From Streptomyces sp. NRRL F-2664 (GTDB lineage: Bacteria > Actinomycetota > Actinomycetes > Streptomycetales > Streptomycetaceae): a stretch of 64,000 nt of DNA. The first letter of the stretch is position 1, and every line of letters starts with the position of its first letter. The position numbers and the translations under genes are program-made. Shown here in pieces: positions 16,518 through 23,934 of this stretch. The stretch covers positions 1-64,000 of the forward strand of contig NZ_JOFX01000014.1 of NCBI RefSeq assembly GCF_000719345.1. Direction: 5' to 3'. The notes beneath the pieces are model-generated. The model was not told the origin of the DNA, searched no databases, and was given only the letters and a program-made list of their open reading frames with translations.

Positions 16518-17305
16518 ACACCGACTCCCCTTCCCGCTTCCCCTCCCCTCCCCCCTCGCCGCGCTTCTTCGACGACCCGGTCGTGGTGGCCCTCGACTTC
16601 CCCGATCTCCGGTCCGCCGAGGCGCTCGTGGGGCGTCTCGGCGACGCGTGCGGCTCCTACAAGATCGGCCTGGAGCTGCTGACCGCCGCGGGCCCCGGAC
16701 TCGCCCGTGACCTCGTCGCCCGGGGGCGGGAGGTCTTCCTCGACCTGAAGCTGTTCGAGATCCCGAACTCCGTCGCGGGCGCCGTCCGGGCCGCGGGCGC
16801 GCTGGGCGCGTCGATGGTCACGGTGCACGCCATGGGAGGTACGGGGATCATGGCCGCGGCGGTGGAGGCGGCCCGGGAGTTCCCACGGCTACGGGTGCTC
16901 GCGCTGACGGTGGTGACAAGCATGACCGCGGGCGACCTCGGCGACATCGGCGTACGGGCGGGTCCCGAGGAGCAGGCGCTGCGGCTGGCCCGGCTGGCGG
17001 TGGGGGCGGGCTGTGACGGGGTGGTCGCCTCGCCGCAGGAGGCCGGGCCGCTGCGGGCGCTGCTGGGGCCGGAGCCGCTGATCGTGACGCCGGGCGTGAC
17101 GCCGGTGCCCGCGGAGGGCGGGGCGCCGGGGGCCGGGGGGCACGCCCGGCCCGGGACGCCCGCGGCGGCCTTTGCCGCCGGGGCCTCGCACGTGGTGGTG
17201 GGCCGGTCGGTCGCACGGGCGGCCGACCCGGTGGCGGCACTGGAACAGGTCCAAAGGGCCGCCCGGGAGGTGCTGGGCGCACGGGGCCGTCACTCCGGCG
17301 GGTGA
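16514..17305 (+). CDS. OMP decarboxylase-like protein with altered catalytic motif
   Basis: This protein has the (beta/alpha)8 fold of group I orotidine 5'-phosphate decarboxylases. It opens VVVALDFPD, binds the sugar-phosphate side with YKIGLELL, and ends LIVTPGV and ASHVVVGRSV. The catalytic tetrad motif, normally D-x-K-x-x-D (DLKFHDIP), reads DLKLFEIPNSV: Asp77 and Lys79 are present but the third acid is Glu82. The conserved DDQ-R stretch before the phosphate loop is replaced by a Gly/Pro-rich segment. As far as I recall, the pyrimidine-pathway PyrF of Streptomyces is a different, DAKRGDI-type protein, so this is likely a paralogue. The GTG at 16514 is GTGA-coupled to the CMD gene. Length is 263 residues. 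Confidence 0.8.
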   Translation: MNTDSPSRFPSPPPSPRFFDDPVVVALDFPDLRSAEALVGRLGDACGSYKIGLELLTAAGPGLARDLVARGREVFLDLKLFEIPNSVAGAVRAAGALGASMVTVHAMGGTGIMAAAVEAAREFPRLRVLALTVVTSMTAGDLGDIGVRAGPEEQALRLARLAVGAGCDGVVASPQEAGPLRALLGPEPLIVTPGVTPVPAEGGAPGAGGHARPGTPAAAFAAGASHVVVGRSVARAADPVAALEQVQRAAREVLGARGRHSGG

Positions 17306-17431
17306 GGGAGTTTTCCACAGGCTGGGGACCGTCCACAGGCGGGAGCGGGATCCGGTGGGAGGCCGGATCGTGGGGTGTGCCCGGGCGGTGGGTCCGGGCG
17401 CTGGACCTCACTTCGTCTGGTGGTGCTCGTC

Positions 17432-18007
17432 ATGTCCTGTGCGTCCGTGCCCTCTTCATGCCGCTCAGCGGCCCCCGCGGTCCCTGCGGGGCTGCCGGTC
17501 CGCCCTTCCTCCTCCGCGTGTGCGGCCTCCCCGACGTGTCCGCCGCCGCGGCCCGTCCCGCCGTTCCCGCCGCTGCGGGTGGGGCGTGGGGCGGGCCGGC
17601 TGCGCCGTGCCGTGCGGCGCCGCCGGCGGGCCGTGTCCGCCGCCCTGGCCGTCGTGGCCGCGGCCCTGGCCGTGGGCGGAGCCGAGGCGCAGGCCTCCCG
17701 GGGTGCTCCGCCGCCCGAGGTGAAGCCGCCGCCGGCGCAGGTGCGGATGGTCTCGGCGCCCGTGCGCATCGCGGACGCGGCGACGGTGCGGCTGCTGCGG
17801 CCCGGCGACCGGGTCGACGTCGTGGCGGCGGAGCGGGCGCAGCCGTCCCGGGTGGTGGCGGCGGGGGCCAGGGTCGCCGAAGTCCCCGCTCCGGAGCAGG
17901 GTGTCGGGGACGGCGGGGCGCTGGTCGTCCTGTCGGTGCCACGGGAGACGGCGCAAGAGCTGGTGGGGGCAGGCGCGTTGACGCGGCTGGCGGTGACGTT
18001 GTGCTGA
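17432..18007 (+). CDS. SAF-domain protein, CpaB/RcpC-like
   Basis: After a Cys/Pro/Arg-rich N-terminus and one membrane or signal segment (AVSAALAVVAAALAVGG), the protein has a SAF/CpaB-like domain (residues ~125-190). Its features are APVRIADAATVRLLRPGDRVDVVAA and VVLSVPRETAQELVGA. Proteins of this type are periplasmic or extracellular parts of Flp-type pilus assembly in other bacteria. No other pilus gene is close by, so the role here is unknown. The start is uncertain: the ATG at 17432 or the GTGs at 17420/17423. Confidence 0.65.
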   Translation: MSCASVPSSCRSAAPAVPAGLPVRPSSSACAASPTCPPPRPVPPFPPLRVGRGAGRLRRAVRRRRRAVSAALAVVAAALAVGGAEAQASRGAPPPEVKPPPAQVRMVSAPVRIADAATVRLLRPGDRVDVVAAERAQPSRVVAAGARVAEVPAPEQGVGDGGALVVLSVPRETAQELVGAGALTRLAVTLC

Positions 18008-18130
18008 TCCGCACGCTTGATCAGCCGGTTCACCTCGGAGTGAAGGCCGATTGGACAGACCGCGCCCGTACTGCCGTAACTTTCGGAACCGTTGACTCCG
18101 TGTTCGGCTCCTGTGTAGAAGGGCTCAGCG

Positions 18131-18628
18131 ATGAGCGAGAAGAAGGAAAGCGTGCTGGCGGGCTTCAAGGCCTTCCTGATGCGCGGCAACGTGGTCGACC
18201 TGGCGGTGGCCGTGGTCATCGGCGCCGCGTTCACGAACATCGTGAACTCGGTGGTCAAGGGCATCATCAGCCCGGTCGTCGGGGCGGTGGGCACCAAGAG
18301 CCTGGACAACTACAAGTCCTGCCTGAAGGCCCCGTGCGCCGTAGGCCCCGACGGTCAGCCGACCGGTGTCGAGATCCTCTGGGGGTCGGTGCTGAACGCC
18401 ACGCTGACCTTCGTGATCACCGCTGCGGTCGTGTACTTCCTCATGGTGCTGCCGATGGCGAAGTACCTGGCGCGGCAGGAGGAGCGCCGCAAGGCCCGCG
18501 AGGGTGTGCAGGAGATCGTCGAGATCACCGAGCTGGAGGTCCTCAAGGAGATCCGGGACACCCTGATCGCGCAGCGCACGGGCGGCGGCGGTCTCGGCGG
18601 GCAGGCCGGTTCGCGCGACGGGTTCTGA
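18131..18628 (+). CDS. mscL: Large-conductance mechanosensitive channel MscL
   Basis: MscL is the emergency release channel opened by membrane tension during osmotic downshock. The N-terminal amphipathic helix FKAFLMRGNVVDLAVAVVIG and first membrane helix are canonical. So are the loop and the second membrane helix (TLTFVITAAVVYFLMVLPM). The C-terminal helix is extended (LARQEERRKAREG and beyond), giving 165 residues rather than ~136-150. The ATG follows AGAAGGGCTCAGCG. It converges on the small gene at 18657. Confidence 0.94.
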   Translation: MSEKKESVLAGFKAFLMRGNVVDLAVAVVIGAAFTNIVNSVVKGIISPVVGAVGTKSLDNYKSCLKAPCAVGPDGQPTGVEILWGSVLNATLTFVITAAVVYFLMVLPMAKYLARQEERRKAREGVQEIVEITELEVLKEIRDTLIAQRTGGGGLGGQAGSRDGF

Positions 18629-18633
18629 CCCTG

Positions 18634-18654
18634 CCGGCCGCCTCGGGCGGCCGG
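18634..18654. terminator. Bidirectional stem-loop, mscL / small gene
   Basis: CCGGCCGCC and GGCGGCCGG pair over nine bases around a three-base loop, between the convergent stops at 18628 and 18657. Confidence 0.6.
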
Positions 18655-18656
18655 AT

Positions 18657-18869
18657 TCAGATGTGGTGCGGTGGCTTCTCGTCGAGGAAGCGGGCCAGGT
18701 CGGCCGCGCTTCCCCCGGTGGGCGGCCGCTCGCCCCAGCCGCGGTCGGTGTCGTCGCGGGACTGCTGGTCCAGCGGGTCGTCGAAGTCGATCCGCGGCTT
18801 CGGCCGGGACGGCCCGGCCTCGCTCGCGGGGCGCGCGGGCTGCGGGTCGGAGGAGGGGGTGCTGCTCAT
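18657..18869 (-). CDS. Small acidic hypothetical protein
   Basis: This encodes 70 residues, Pro/Asp-rich and without cysteine or membrane segment. The centre carries RIDFDDPLDQQSRDDTDRGW and the C-terminus GSAADLARFLDEKPPHHI. The composition and the defined C-terminal block look like a conserved small Streptomyces protein rather than a chance frame. The ATG at 18869 is the only good start. Function unknown. Confidence 0.65.
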   Translation of the reverse strand: MSSTPSSDPQPARPASEAGPSRPKPRIDFDDPLDQQSRDDTDRGWGERPPTGGSAADLARFLDEKPPHHI

Positions 18870-18911
18870 GCCTCCAGGGTAAGGCCGCCTGTGGTTCGCG
18901 GCGGGACGCGC

Positions 18912-19064
18912 TCAGCGGTCCTTGGGATCGAGGGGTCTCGGGGCGAGCAGGGCGAGAAAGGACAGGACCAGGAAGCCGGGCCCCCACCAGGCCGTCCCGG
19001 GGTGGCCCGCCATCCACGCGTCGACCGTGACGGTCAGCGCGAGCTGCCCCACAACGGCGGTCAC
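18912..19064 (-). CDS. Possible 50-residue membrane protein
   Basis: A short frame starts at the GTG at 19064 and ends with TGA at 18912-18914. It reads VTAVVGQLALTVTVDAWM, then GTAWWGPGFLVLSFLALLAP and a polar end. That is two short hydrophobic segments separated by a turn, with consistent G/C third positions. No clear ribosome-binding site is present. It lies upstream of, and in line with, the small acidic gene. Function unknown, and existence uncertain. Confidence 0.4.
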   Translation of the reverse strand: MTAVVGQLALTVTVDAWMAGHPGTAWWGPGFLVLSFLALLAPRPLDPKDR

Positions 19065-19189
19065 CTGGGGCTCAGCGGTCGCGGGGGCACAGCGGTGCCG
19101 GGGAACACAGCCGCCGCCCGGGGCACAGCGGCCGCCCGGACAGCGCGCCCGACCTGCCGGAGCCCGCGTCCTCTGGTCTTCTGGCCGGT

Positions 19190-20347
19190 ATGGCCTACTC
19201 CCCCATGACCGCCCGCAGCCGCGAAGAGGAGCACCGCACCTCGACGCCGCTGGAGCTGTTCTTCGACCTGTGTTTCGTCGTCGCCATCGCCCAGGCGGGC
19301 GCCCGGCTCGTGCACGCGCTGGCGGAGGGCCATCCGGGGGCCGGCGTGGTCGGCTACTTCTTCGTCTTCTTCGGCGTGTGGTGGGCGTGGATGAACTTCA
19401 CCTGGTTCGCCTCCGCCTACGACTGCGACGACGTGCCGTACCGGATCGCCACCCTGGTCCAGATCGCCGGCGTCCTCGTCTACGCGGCCGGGGTCGGCGA
19501 GGCCTTCGACGAGAACGACTGGACGGTCGCCGTCGTCGGCTACATCATCATGCGCGTCGCGCTGACCGCGCAGTGGCTGCGGGCCGCCGCCGGGGAGACC
19601 GGAGCCGCCCGCAGCGCCGCCCTGAAGTACGCCGCCGGGCTGGTGATCTGCCAGGCCGGCTGGGTGGGGCTGCTGTTCGCGCCCGACGGCGCCAAGCGCT
19701 GGCTGTTCCTGGTCCTGGTCGCGGCCGAGCTGTCGGTCCCGGTGATCGCCGAGCGCGGGCACCGGACGCCCTGGCACGCCCACCACATCGTCGAGCGGTA
19801 CGGGCTGTTCACCATCATCGTCCTGGGCGAGACGATCGCGGCGAGCACGGTGGCCGTGAAGTCGGCGCTCGACGAGCACGAGGCCCTCGACCTGTTGCTG
19901 CCCATCGCCGGGGGCGGGCTGCTGATCGTGTTCGCCGCCTGGTGGATCTACTTCGCCGTACCGATGCACGAGCACCTGACCTCCAACCGGGAGGCCATCC
20001 CGTGGGGCTACGGCCACCTGCTGATCTTCGCGTCCGGCGCGGCGATCGGAGCGGGCATCGAGGTCGCGGTCGAGCATGCCGTCGGCAAGGCGCACATCTC
20101 GCAGGTCTCGGCGAGCGCCGCCGTCACGGTGCCGGCCGCGGCCTTCCTGTTCATGGTGTGGCTGTTGCACTCACGGCACTTCAAGCGCGGCCCCGCCCAG
20201 CAGCTGGTGCTGCCGGTGGCTGCCCTGGCCACCCTCGCCTGCACCTGGACGGGGGCCTACGCCGTCCTCTGCGCGGGCCTCGTCGGCGTCGTCGCGGTCA
20301 CCGTCGGCGTGGTCCTCGCCGAGCGGCCGGCCGCGCGGGCCCGGTAG
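19190..20347 (+). CDS. Low temperature requirement protein A (LtrA) family
   Basis: This LtrA-family membrane protein has 385 residues and roughly ten to twelve hydrophobic helices. The N-terminus has the family signature TPLELFFDLCFVVAIAQAG, and the middle ERYGLFTIIVLGETI. The name comes from Listeria growth at low temperature; the biochemical role is not known. The ATG at 19190 is used, with only a weak ribosome-binding site. It ends about 120 bases before the P450 gene. Confidence 0.87.
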   Translation: MAYSPMTARSREEEHRTSTPLELFFDLCFVVAIAQAGARLVHALAEGHPGAGVVGYFFVFFGVWWAWMNFTWFASAYDCDDVPYRIATLVQIAGVLVYAAGVGEAFDENDWTVAVVGYIIMRVALTAQWLRAAAGETGAARSAALKYAAGLVICQAGWVGLLFAPDGAKRWLFLVLVAAELSVPVIAERGHRTPWHAHHIVERYGLFTIIVLGETIAASTVAVKSALDEHEALDLLLPIAGGGLLIVFAAWWIYFAVPMHEHLTSNREAIPWGYGHLLIFASGAAIGAGIEVAVEHAVGKAHISQVSASAAVTVPAAAFLFMVWLLHSRHFKRGPAQQLVLPVAALATLACTWTGAYAVLCAGLVGVVAVTVGVVLAERPAARAR

Positions 20348-20468
20348 CGGGCAGCGGGAAGCGGGCGGCGGCCCACCGGGGAGGCGACGGGCCGTCACCC
20401 CCGCGCCCCCCACGCCGTTCTCCAGCGCAGAACGAGCAGGACGAACCGCACCGACTGGAGACCCGGCC

Positions 20469-21716
20469 ATGACACTCCCGCCGCAACGCCACGGCACGGA
20501 CCCCGGCAGGGAGCTTGCCGAGCCGGGCTTCTGGCAGCAGCCGCCCGCCCACCGGCTGGCCGCCTTCGCGCGCCTGCGCGCCGCCGACGGCCCGGTGTTC
20601 GTGCCCGAGGGGGCCGGGCACTGGGCCCTCGTCCGGCACGCCCACGTGCAGGAGGCCAGCCGGCTGCCCAAGGTCTTCGCCAGCGCCCCCGGCGTGACCA
20701 CCCCCGAACCGGCCCGCTGGGTCCGCGCCCTCTTCGGCGACTCGATGGTCAACCTCGACGGCGCGGACCACGCCCAGCTCCGCAGGATCGTCCAGCGGGC
20801 CTTCACCCCGCGCCTGCTGGCGGCGGCCGAGGCCGACATCCACGCCGTCGCCGCCCGCATCGTGGACGACGTCCTGGCCGACCGGCCGGACGAGTTCGTC
20901 TCCGCGGTGGCGTCCCGGCTGCCGCTGGAGGTCATCTGCAACATGATGGGCATCCCCGAACGCCACCGCGCCGAGATCGCCGACCGGGTCGACCACGCCT
21001 CGGAGAACATCGGCGTGGAACGCGGCCTGGCCTCCCGGTTGCGGATGCCGGGCCGCGGACTGCGCGCGCTCGCCCGGATGCAGCGGATGGTGGCGGGTAT
21101 CGCCCGGGAGCGGCGCAAGCACCCCACCGACGACCTGATCTCCGCGCTGGTCCGCGCGAACGTCGACGGGCAGTCCCTCGGCGCCCGCCAACTCGGCGCC
21201 TTCTTCTCGCTCTTGATGGTCGCCGGGGTGGAGACCACCCGCAACGCCATCACCCACGGCCTGACCCTGCTGACCGACCACCCGGACCAGCGGGACCTGC
21301 TGCTGTCGGACTACGAGAAGTACGCGGACGGCGCGGTCGACGAGATGGTCCGGCACTCGACACCGATCATCCAGTTCCGTCGGACGGTCGTCGCCGAACA
21401 CACCCTGGGCGGGCGCGACTTCCGCCCCGGCGAGAAGGTGGTCCTGTATTACGCCTCCGCCAACCGCGACGAGGCGGTCTTCCCCGACCCCGACGCCTTC
21501 GACATCACCCGGTCGCCCAATCCGCACCTGGGCTTCGGTGGCGGCGGCCCGCACTTCTGCCTGGGCGCGCACCTGGCGCGGGTGGAGATGAAGGCGCTCT
21601 TCCGCGAGTTGCTGACCCGGCCGGTCGGGCTGCGCGCGGTGGGCCTGCCGGACCTGGCCGGCTCCAACTTCGACAACCGGGTCCGCTCGCTCAGGTTCGC
21701 CTTCGAGCGGCCCTGA
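20469..21716 (+). CDS. Cytochrome P450
   Basis: This is a soluble bacterial class I P450 of 415 residues. The I-helix oxygen-activation motif is VAGVETTRNAI, with Glu where Asp is commoner. The K-helix ExxR is EMVR, and the heme-binding loop is FGGGGPHFCLGAHLARVE with the axial Cys. The NMMGIPERHR segment is typical of steroid or mycobacterial-type (CYP125/CYP124-like) P450s. No ferredoxin gene adjoins it. The ATG at 20469 follows GGAGACCCGGCC. The substrate is unknown. Confidence 0.92.
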   Translation: MTLPPQRHGTDPGRELAEPGFWQQPPAHRLAAFARLRAADGPVFVPEGAGHWALVRHAHVQEASRLPKVFASAPGVTTPEPARWVRALFGDSMVNLDGADHAQLRRIVQRAFTPRLLAAAEADIHAVAARIVDDVLADRPDEFVSAVASRLPLEVICNMMGIPERHRAEIADRVDHASENIGVERGLASRLRMPGRGLRALARMQRMVAGIARERRKHPTDDLISALVRANVDGQSLGARQLGAFFSLLMVAGVETTRNAITHGLTLLTDHPDQRDLLLSDYEKYADGAVDEMVRHSTPIIQFRRTVVAEHTLGGRDFRPGEKVVLYYASANRDEAVFPDPDAFDITRSPNPHLGFGGGGPHFCLGAHLARVEMKALFRELLTRPVGLRAVGLPDLAGSNFDNRVRSLRFAFERP

Positions 21717-21901
21717 GGCCTCCCCGGGGAACGGCGCCACGGACCGGTTTGCGGCGGGGCGGGGACCGGGACCGGCCACCGGGCAGGCTGGGAGCCCGGC
21801 GGCCGGAGCGGGTGGGGCGAGGACGCCCGGCGCCCCCGCGCCACGGCGCACCGGCCCGGCGGCCCGCGTCCGGTGTTCCGCTCGGCGCGCAGCGCGTGCG
21901 G

Positions 21902-22396
21902 CTACTTCTGCAGGCGCCGCACGGTGAGCACGCAGTGGGCGCTGCCCGTGAGGACCTCCTCGTCGCCCGCGAAGGCCTGCAGGGTCTTCGCGTCGACGGG
22001 CCGCCCCGGGACCGCCTCGGGCCAGGCGCGCGTGGCGAAGAGGAAGTACGCCTGCCCGCTCTCGTCCGCCGCGGCGACCCACTCGTCGGGGGCGGTGCAC
22101 TGCGCGTTCATCCCGGGCAGGGTGAGCGCGATCTGGTTGCCCTCCAGCAGGATCTGCACCGGGAAGCCGGCCGGGTTGCGGGTGCCGTCCATGACGACGT
22201 CGCCGATGGGCAGGCCGATCTCCTCCAGCAGCCCGCGGGCAGCCGCCTCGCCGGCCTCCCGGCCACCCGGGCCGTCGCCCAGGGTGTAGGCCAGGAGGTA
22301 CGGGATGTCGTGCGCCTCGGAGGGGTCGCCGATCCAGGCGAGCACCGACAGGGTGCCGAGCTGGGACCGGTCGATTTCGGCTTGAGTAGAAGTCAT
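21902..22396 (-). CDS. DUF5949 family protein
   Basis: This cytoplasmic protein of 164 residues resembles the Streptomyces DUF5949 family: LGTLSVLAWIGDPSEAHDIP, PYLLAYTLGDG, VVMDGTRNPAGFPV and the end GSAHCVLTVRRL. No catalytic motif is recognised. The ATG at 22396 (MTSTQAEIDRS) is chosen over an upstream in-frame codon at 22444 because the family starts there. Confidence 0.78.
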   Translation of the reverse strand: MTSTQAEIDRSQLGTLSVLAWIGDPSEAHDIPYLLAYTLGDGPGGREAGEAAARGLLEEIGLPIGDVVMDGTRNPAGFPVQILLEGNQIALTLPGMNAQCTAPDEWVAAADESGQAYFLFATRAWPEAVPGRPVDAKTLQAFAGDEEVLTGSAHCVLTVRRLQK

Positions 22397-22453
22397 GCGC
22401 CGCACCCTAGTGGTCTCGCGCCGGGGCCCTTCGCGGCCTTTCACCCGGGCGGG

Positions 22454-23056
22454 CTAGACGGCCCAGAATCCTTCTCCGGAATTCGGCCGGATGTTCGCGT
22501 CCTCGTATGCGAGGCGCTCGATGCGCGCGTTTTCCGGAATTTCGAACACCACCCAGCCCTCTGCCCGCTCACCGACATCCAGGGAATCGAAGACGATCGG
22601 TTTGCCGGTCGTCAGCTCACCGGTGGGCACCACCGGGTGGCGCTGCCCCGCGCCGTCGTGCGCCCACATGCGTCCGAGCGCCCCGTACGAGGCACCGCCC
22701 ACGTTGACGAACGACATGGAGGCTGCCACCCAGCGCTTGCCGGGCGGCGGGGCTACGTTCTTGTCGGCGCTGATGGCCGGGTCCGCATAGGCCCCGAGCA
22801 GGACCTCCAGGTGACGCCCGACCTGCGGTCCGTGCAGCCGCAGGGTGTCCCCCACGTGGGCGTCCTGCGCAGCGGGCCGCCCGGGAGCCGGCCCGCCCCC
22901 CGGAACCCCGTCGTCCACCGGGCCGGCCGGCGCCGCGGCCGGGGCGGGCGCGACCCCCTCGCGGACGCTCTGGCATGCGGCGGTGCCGAACAGCAGGAGC
23001 GGGAGGAGGACGAGGGCGGGAAGGGCGGGGCGGGCCGGGAGGGCGGGCTGGGGCAT
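22454..23056 (-). CDS. Secreted lipoprotein, DUF4352-like
   Basis: The N-terminus has a hydrophobic segment ending in a lipobox, LLLFGTAAC, so Cys28 should be lipidated. A Pro/Ala-rich linker (to about residue 65) is followed by a beta-rich domain. That domain contains WVAASMSFVNVG, GKPIVFDSLDVGERAEGWVVFEIP and RIERLAYED, as in DUF4352-type extracellular domains. Function unknown. It is divergent from the secreted protein at 23212. Confidence 0.75.
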   Translation of the reverse strand: MPQPALPARPALPALVLLPLLLFGTAACQSVREGVAPAPAAAPAGPVDDGVPGGGPAPGRPAAQDAHVGDTLRLHGPQVGRHLEVLLGAYADPAISADKNVAPPPGKRWVAASMSFVNVGGASYGALGRMWAHDGAGQRHPVVPTGELTTGKPIVFDSLDVGERAEGWVVFEIPENARIERLAYEDANIRPNSGEGFWAV

Positions 23057-23211
23057 GCAGGATCCCTTCGGGGCGTATTGCGGCCAGTTTCACGCGCCCG
23101 AGCAGGAAATTGCGGACAACGACACGAGTGCGCGGAGCGGGTGCGCACGGCCGCCTGCCAGCACAATGCGTTCCGGTGGAATCCCGCCGTCCGCACACCA
23201 TTGGAGGAAGA

Positions 23212-23649
23212 ATGCGCGTCCCCGCCCGCCGAATGGCCCTGGCGGCCCTCTCCGCACTGGCCGCCATCACGTTGTCCGGCACCACGGCCGCGGCCACCGT
23301 TTTCCAGCAGGCTGTTTCCGTGCACCACGACGCCCACGTCGCCGGGGACGGCACCGTCACCCTTTCCGGTACCTATCACTGCGAGCAGGCGTCACCCGCG
23401 GGGGCGATGCAGATCAGGGCGACGGTCGAGCAGGAGGGCGGCCGGCTGAGCATCGGCGCGGAGCAGCCCGTGTGCGACGGGACGGAGCGCCGCTGGGTGG
23501 CCACGGCCCCGGGCCGCTGGGTGGACGTGCGGCCGGGCCGCGCGGTGGTCACCGCCGAACTCCAGGAGATCCGCTTCTCCGGCCTGATGCCGAAGTCGGT
23601 CACCACGGTCGCCCAGGACCGGCAGGACGTCGAGATCCGCCGGCACTGA
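23212..23649 (+). CDS. Secreted DUF6299-like protein
   Basis: This 145-residue protein has a Sec signal peptide (RRMALAALSALAAITLSGTTAAA). A small beta-rich domain follows with two cysteines (GTYHCEQ and PVCDGTERRW) and the ARAGRWVDVRPG-like segment APGRWVDVRPGRAVVTAEL. This pattern fits Streptomyces DUF6299 proteins. The ATG at 23212 follows TTGGAGGAAGA. Function unknown. Confidence 0.72.
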   Translation: MRVPARRMALAALSALAAITLSGTTAAATVFQQAVSVHHDAHVAGDGTVTLSGTYHCEQASPAGAMQIRATVEQEGGRLSIGAEQPVCDGTERRWVATAPGRWVDVRPGRAVVTAELQEIRFSGLMPKSVTTVAQDRQDVEIRRH

Positions 23650-23685
23650 AACCCCGTGCGCCGCCGCGGCTCCCGGTGGCCGCCG

Positions 23686-23934
23686 CTACCGGGACCGGCA
23701 CTCGGGCGCGACGCCCGTCATCGACATGAAGGCCACCGCCTGGCAGCCGGGGTCAGCGTGCGGCCGCCCCGCAGCCCGTTCCAGGACCGTCGGCACCCCT
23801 GCAGCCAGCAGGAGCACGGCCAGGATGCCGGTTGCGGCACCCCTGCTCAGCCTGCGCACAGCGCGTTCCGTTCCATGGTCGGCATCATCGCCCCGGCCGC
23901 GGCCGCCCACAACTCGACGTGCCCGAACGGTCAC
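23686..23934 (-). CDS. Small secreted protein
   Basis: This short gene follows the phosphatase gene. A GTG at 23934 overlaps the phosphatase stop in a GTGA, giving 82 residues; a GTG at 23859 would give 57. The shared part has a signal or membrane segment (TGILAVLLLAAGVPTVL) and a short mature region with two cysteines (DPGCQAVAFMSMTGVAPECRSR, shown in part). Third positions are G/C-rich throughout. Function unknown. Confidence 0.5.
   Translation of the reverse strand: MTVRARRVVGGRGRGDDADHGTERAVRRLSRGAATGILAVLLLAAGVPTVLERAAGRPHADPGCQAVAFMSMTGVAPECRSR

Noticed and set aside
17308..17340. Two DnaA-box-like sequences (TTTTCCACA and CGTCCACA)
   Set aside because: Only two imperfect copies, with no dnaA, dnaN or box cluster; not an origin.
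18092..18121. TTGACT-N18-TAGAAG promoter-like pair before mscL
   Set aside because: The -10 box would be only nine bases from the ATG, leaving no room for the visible ribosome-binding site in the message.
20298..22100. 600-codon minus-strand frame opposite the P450
   Set aside because: It is antisense to a clear P450 with heme and I-helix motifs and has no recognisable protein of its own.
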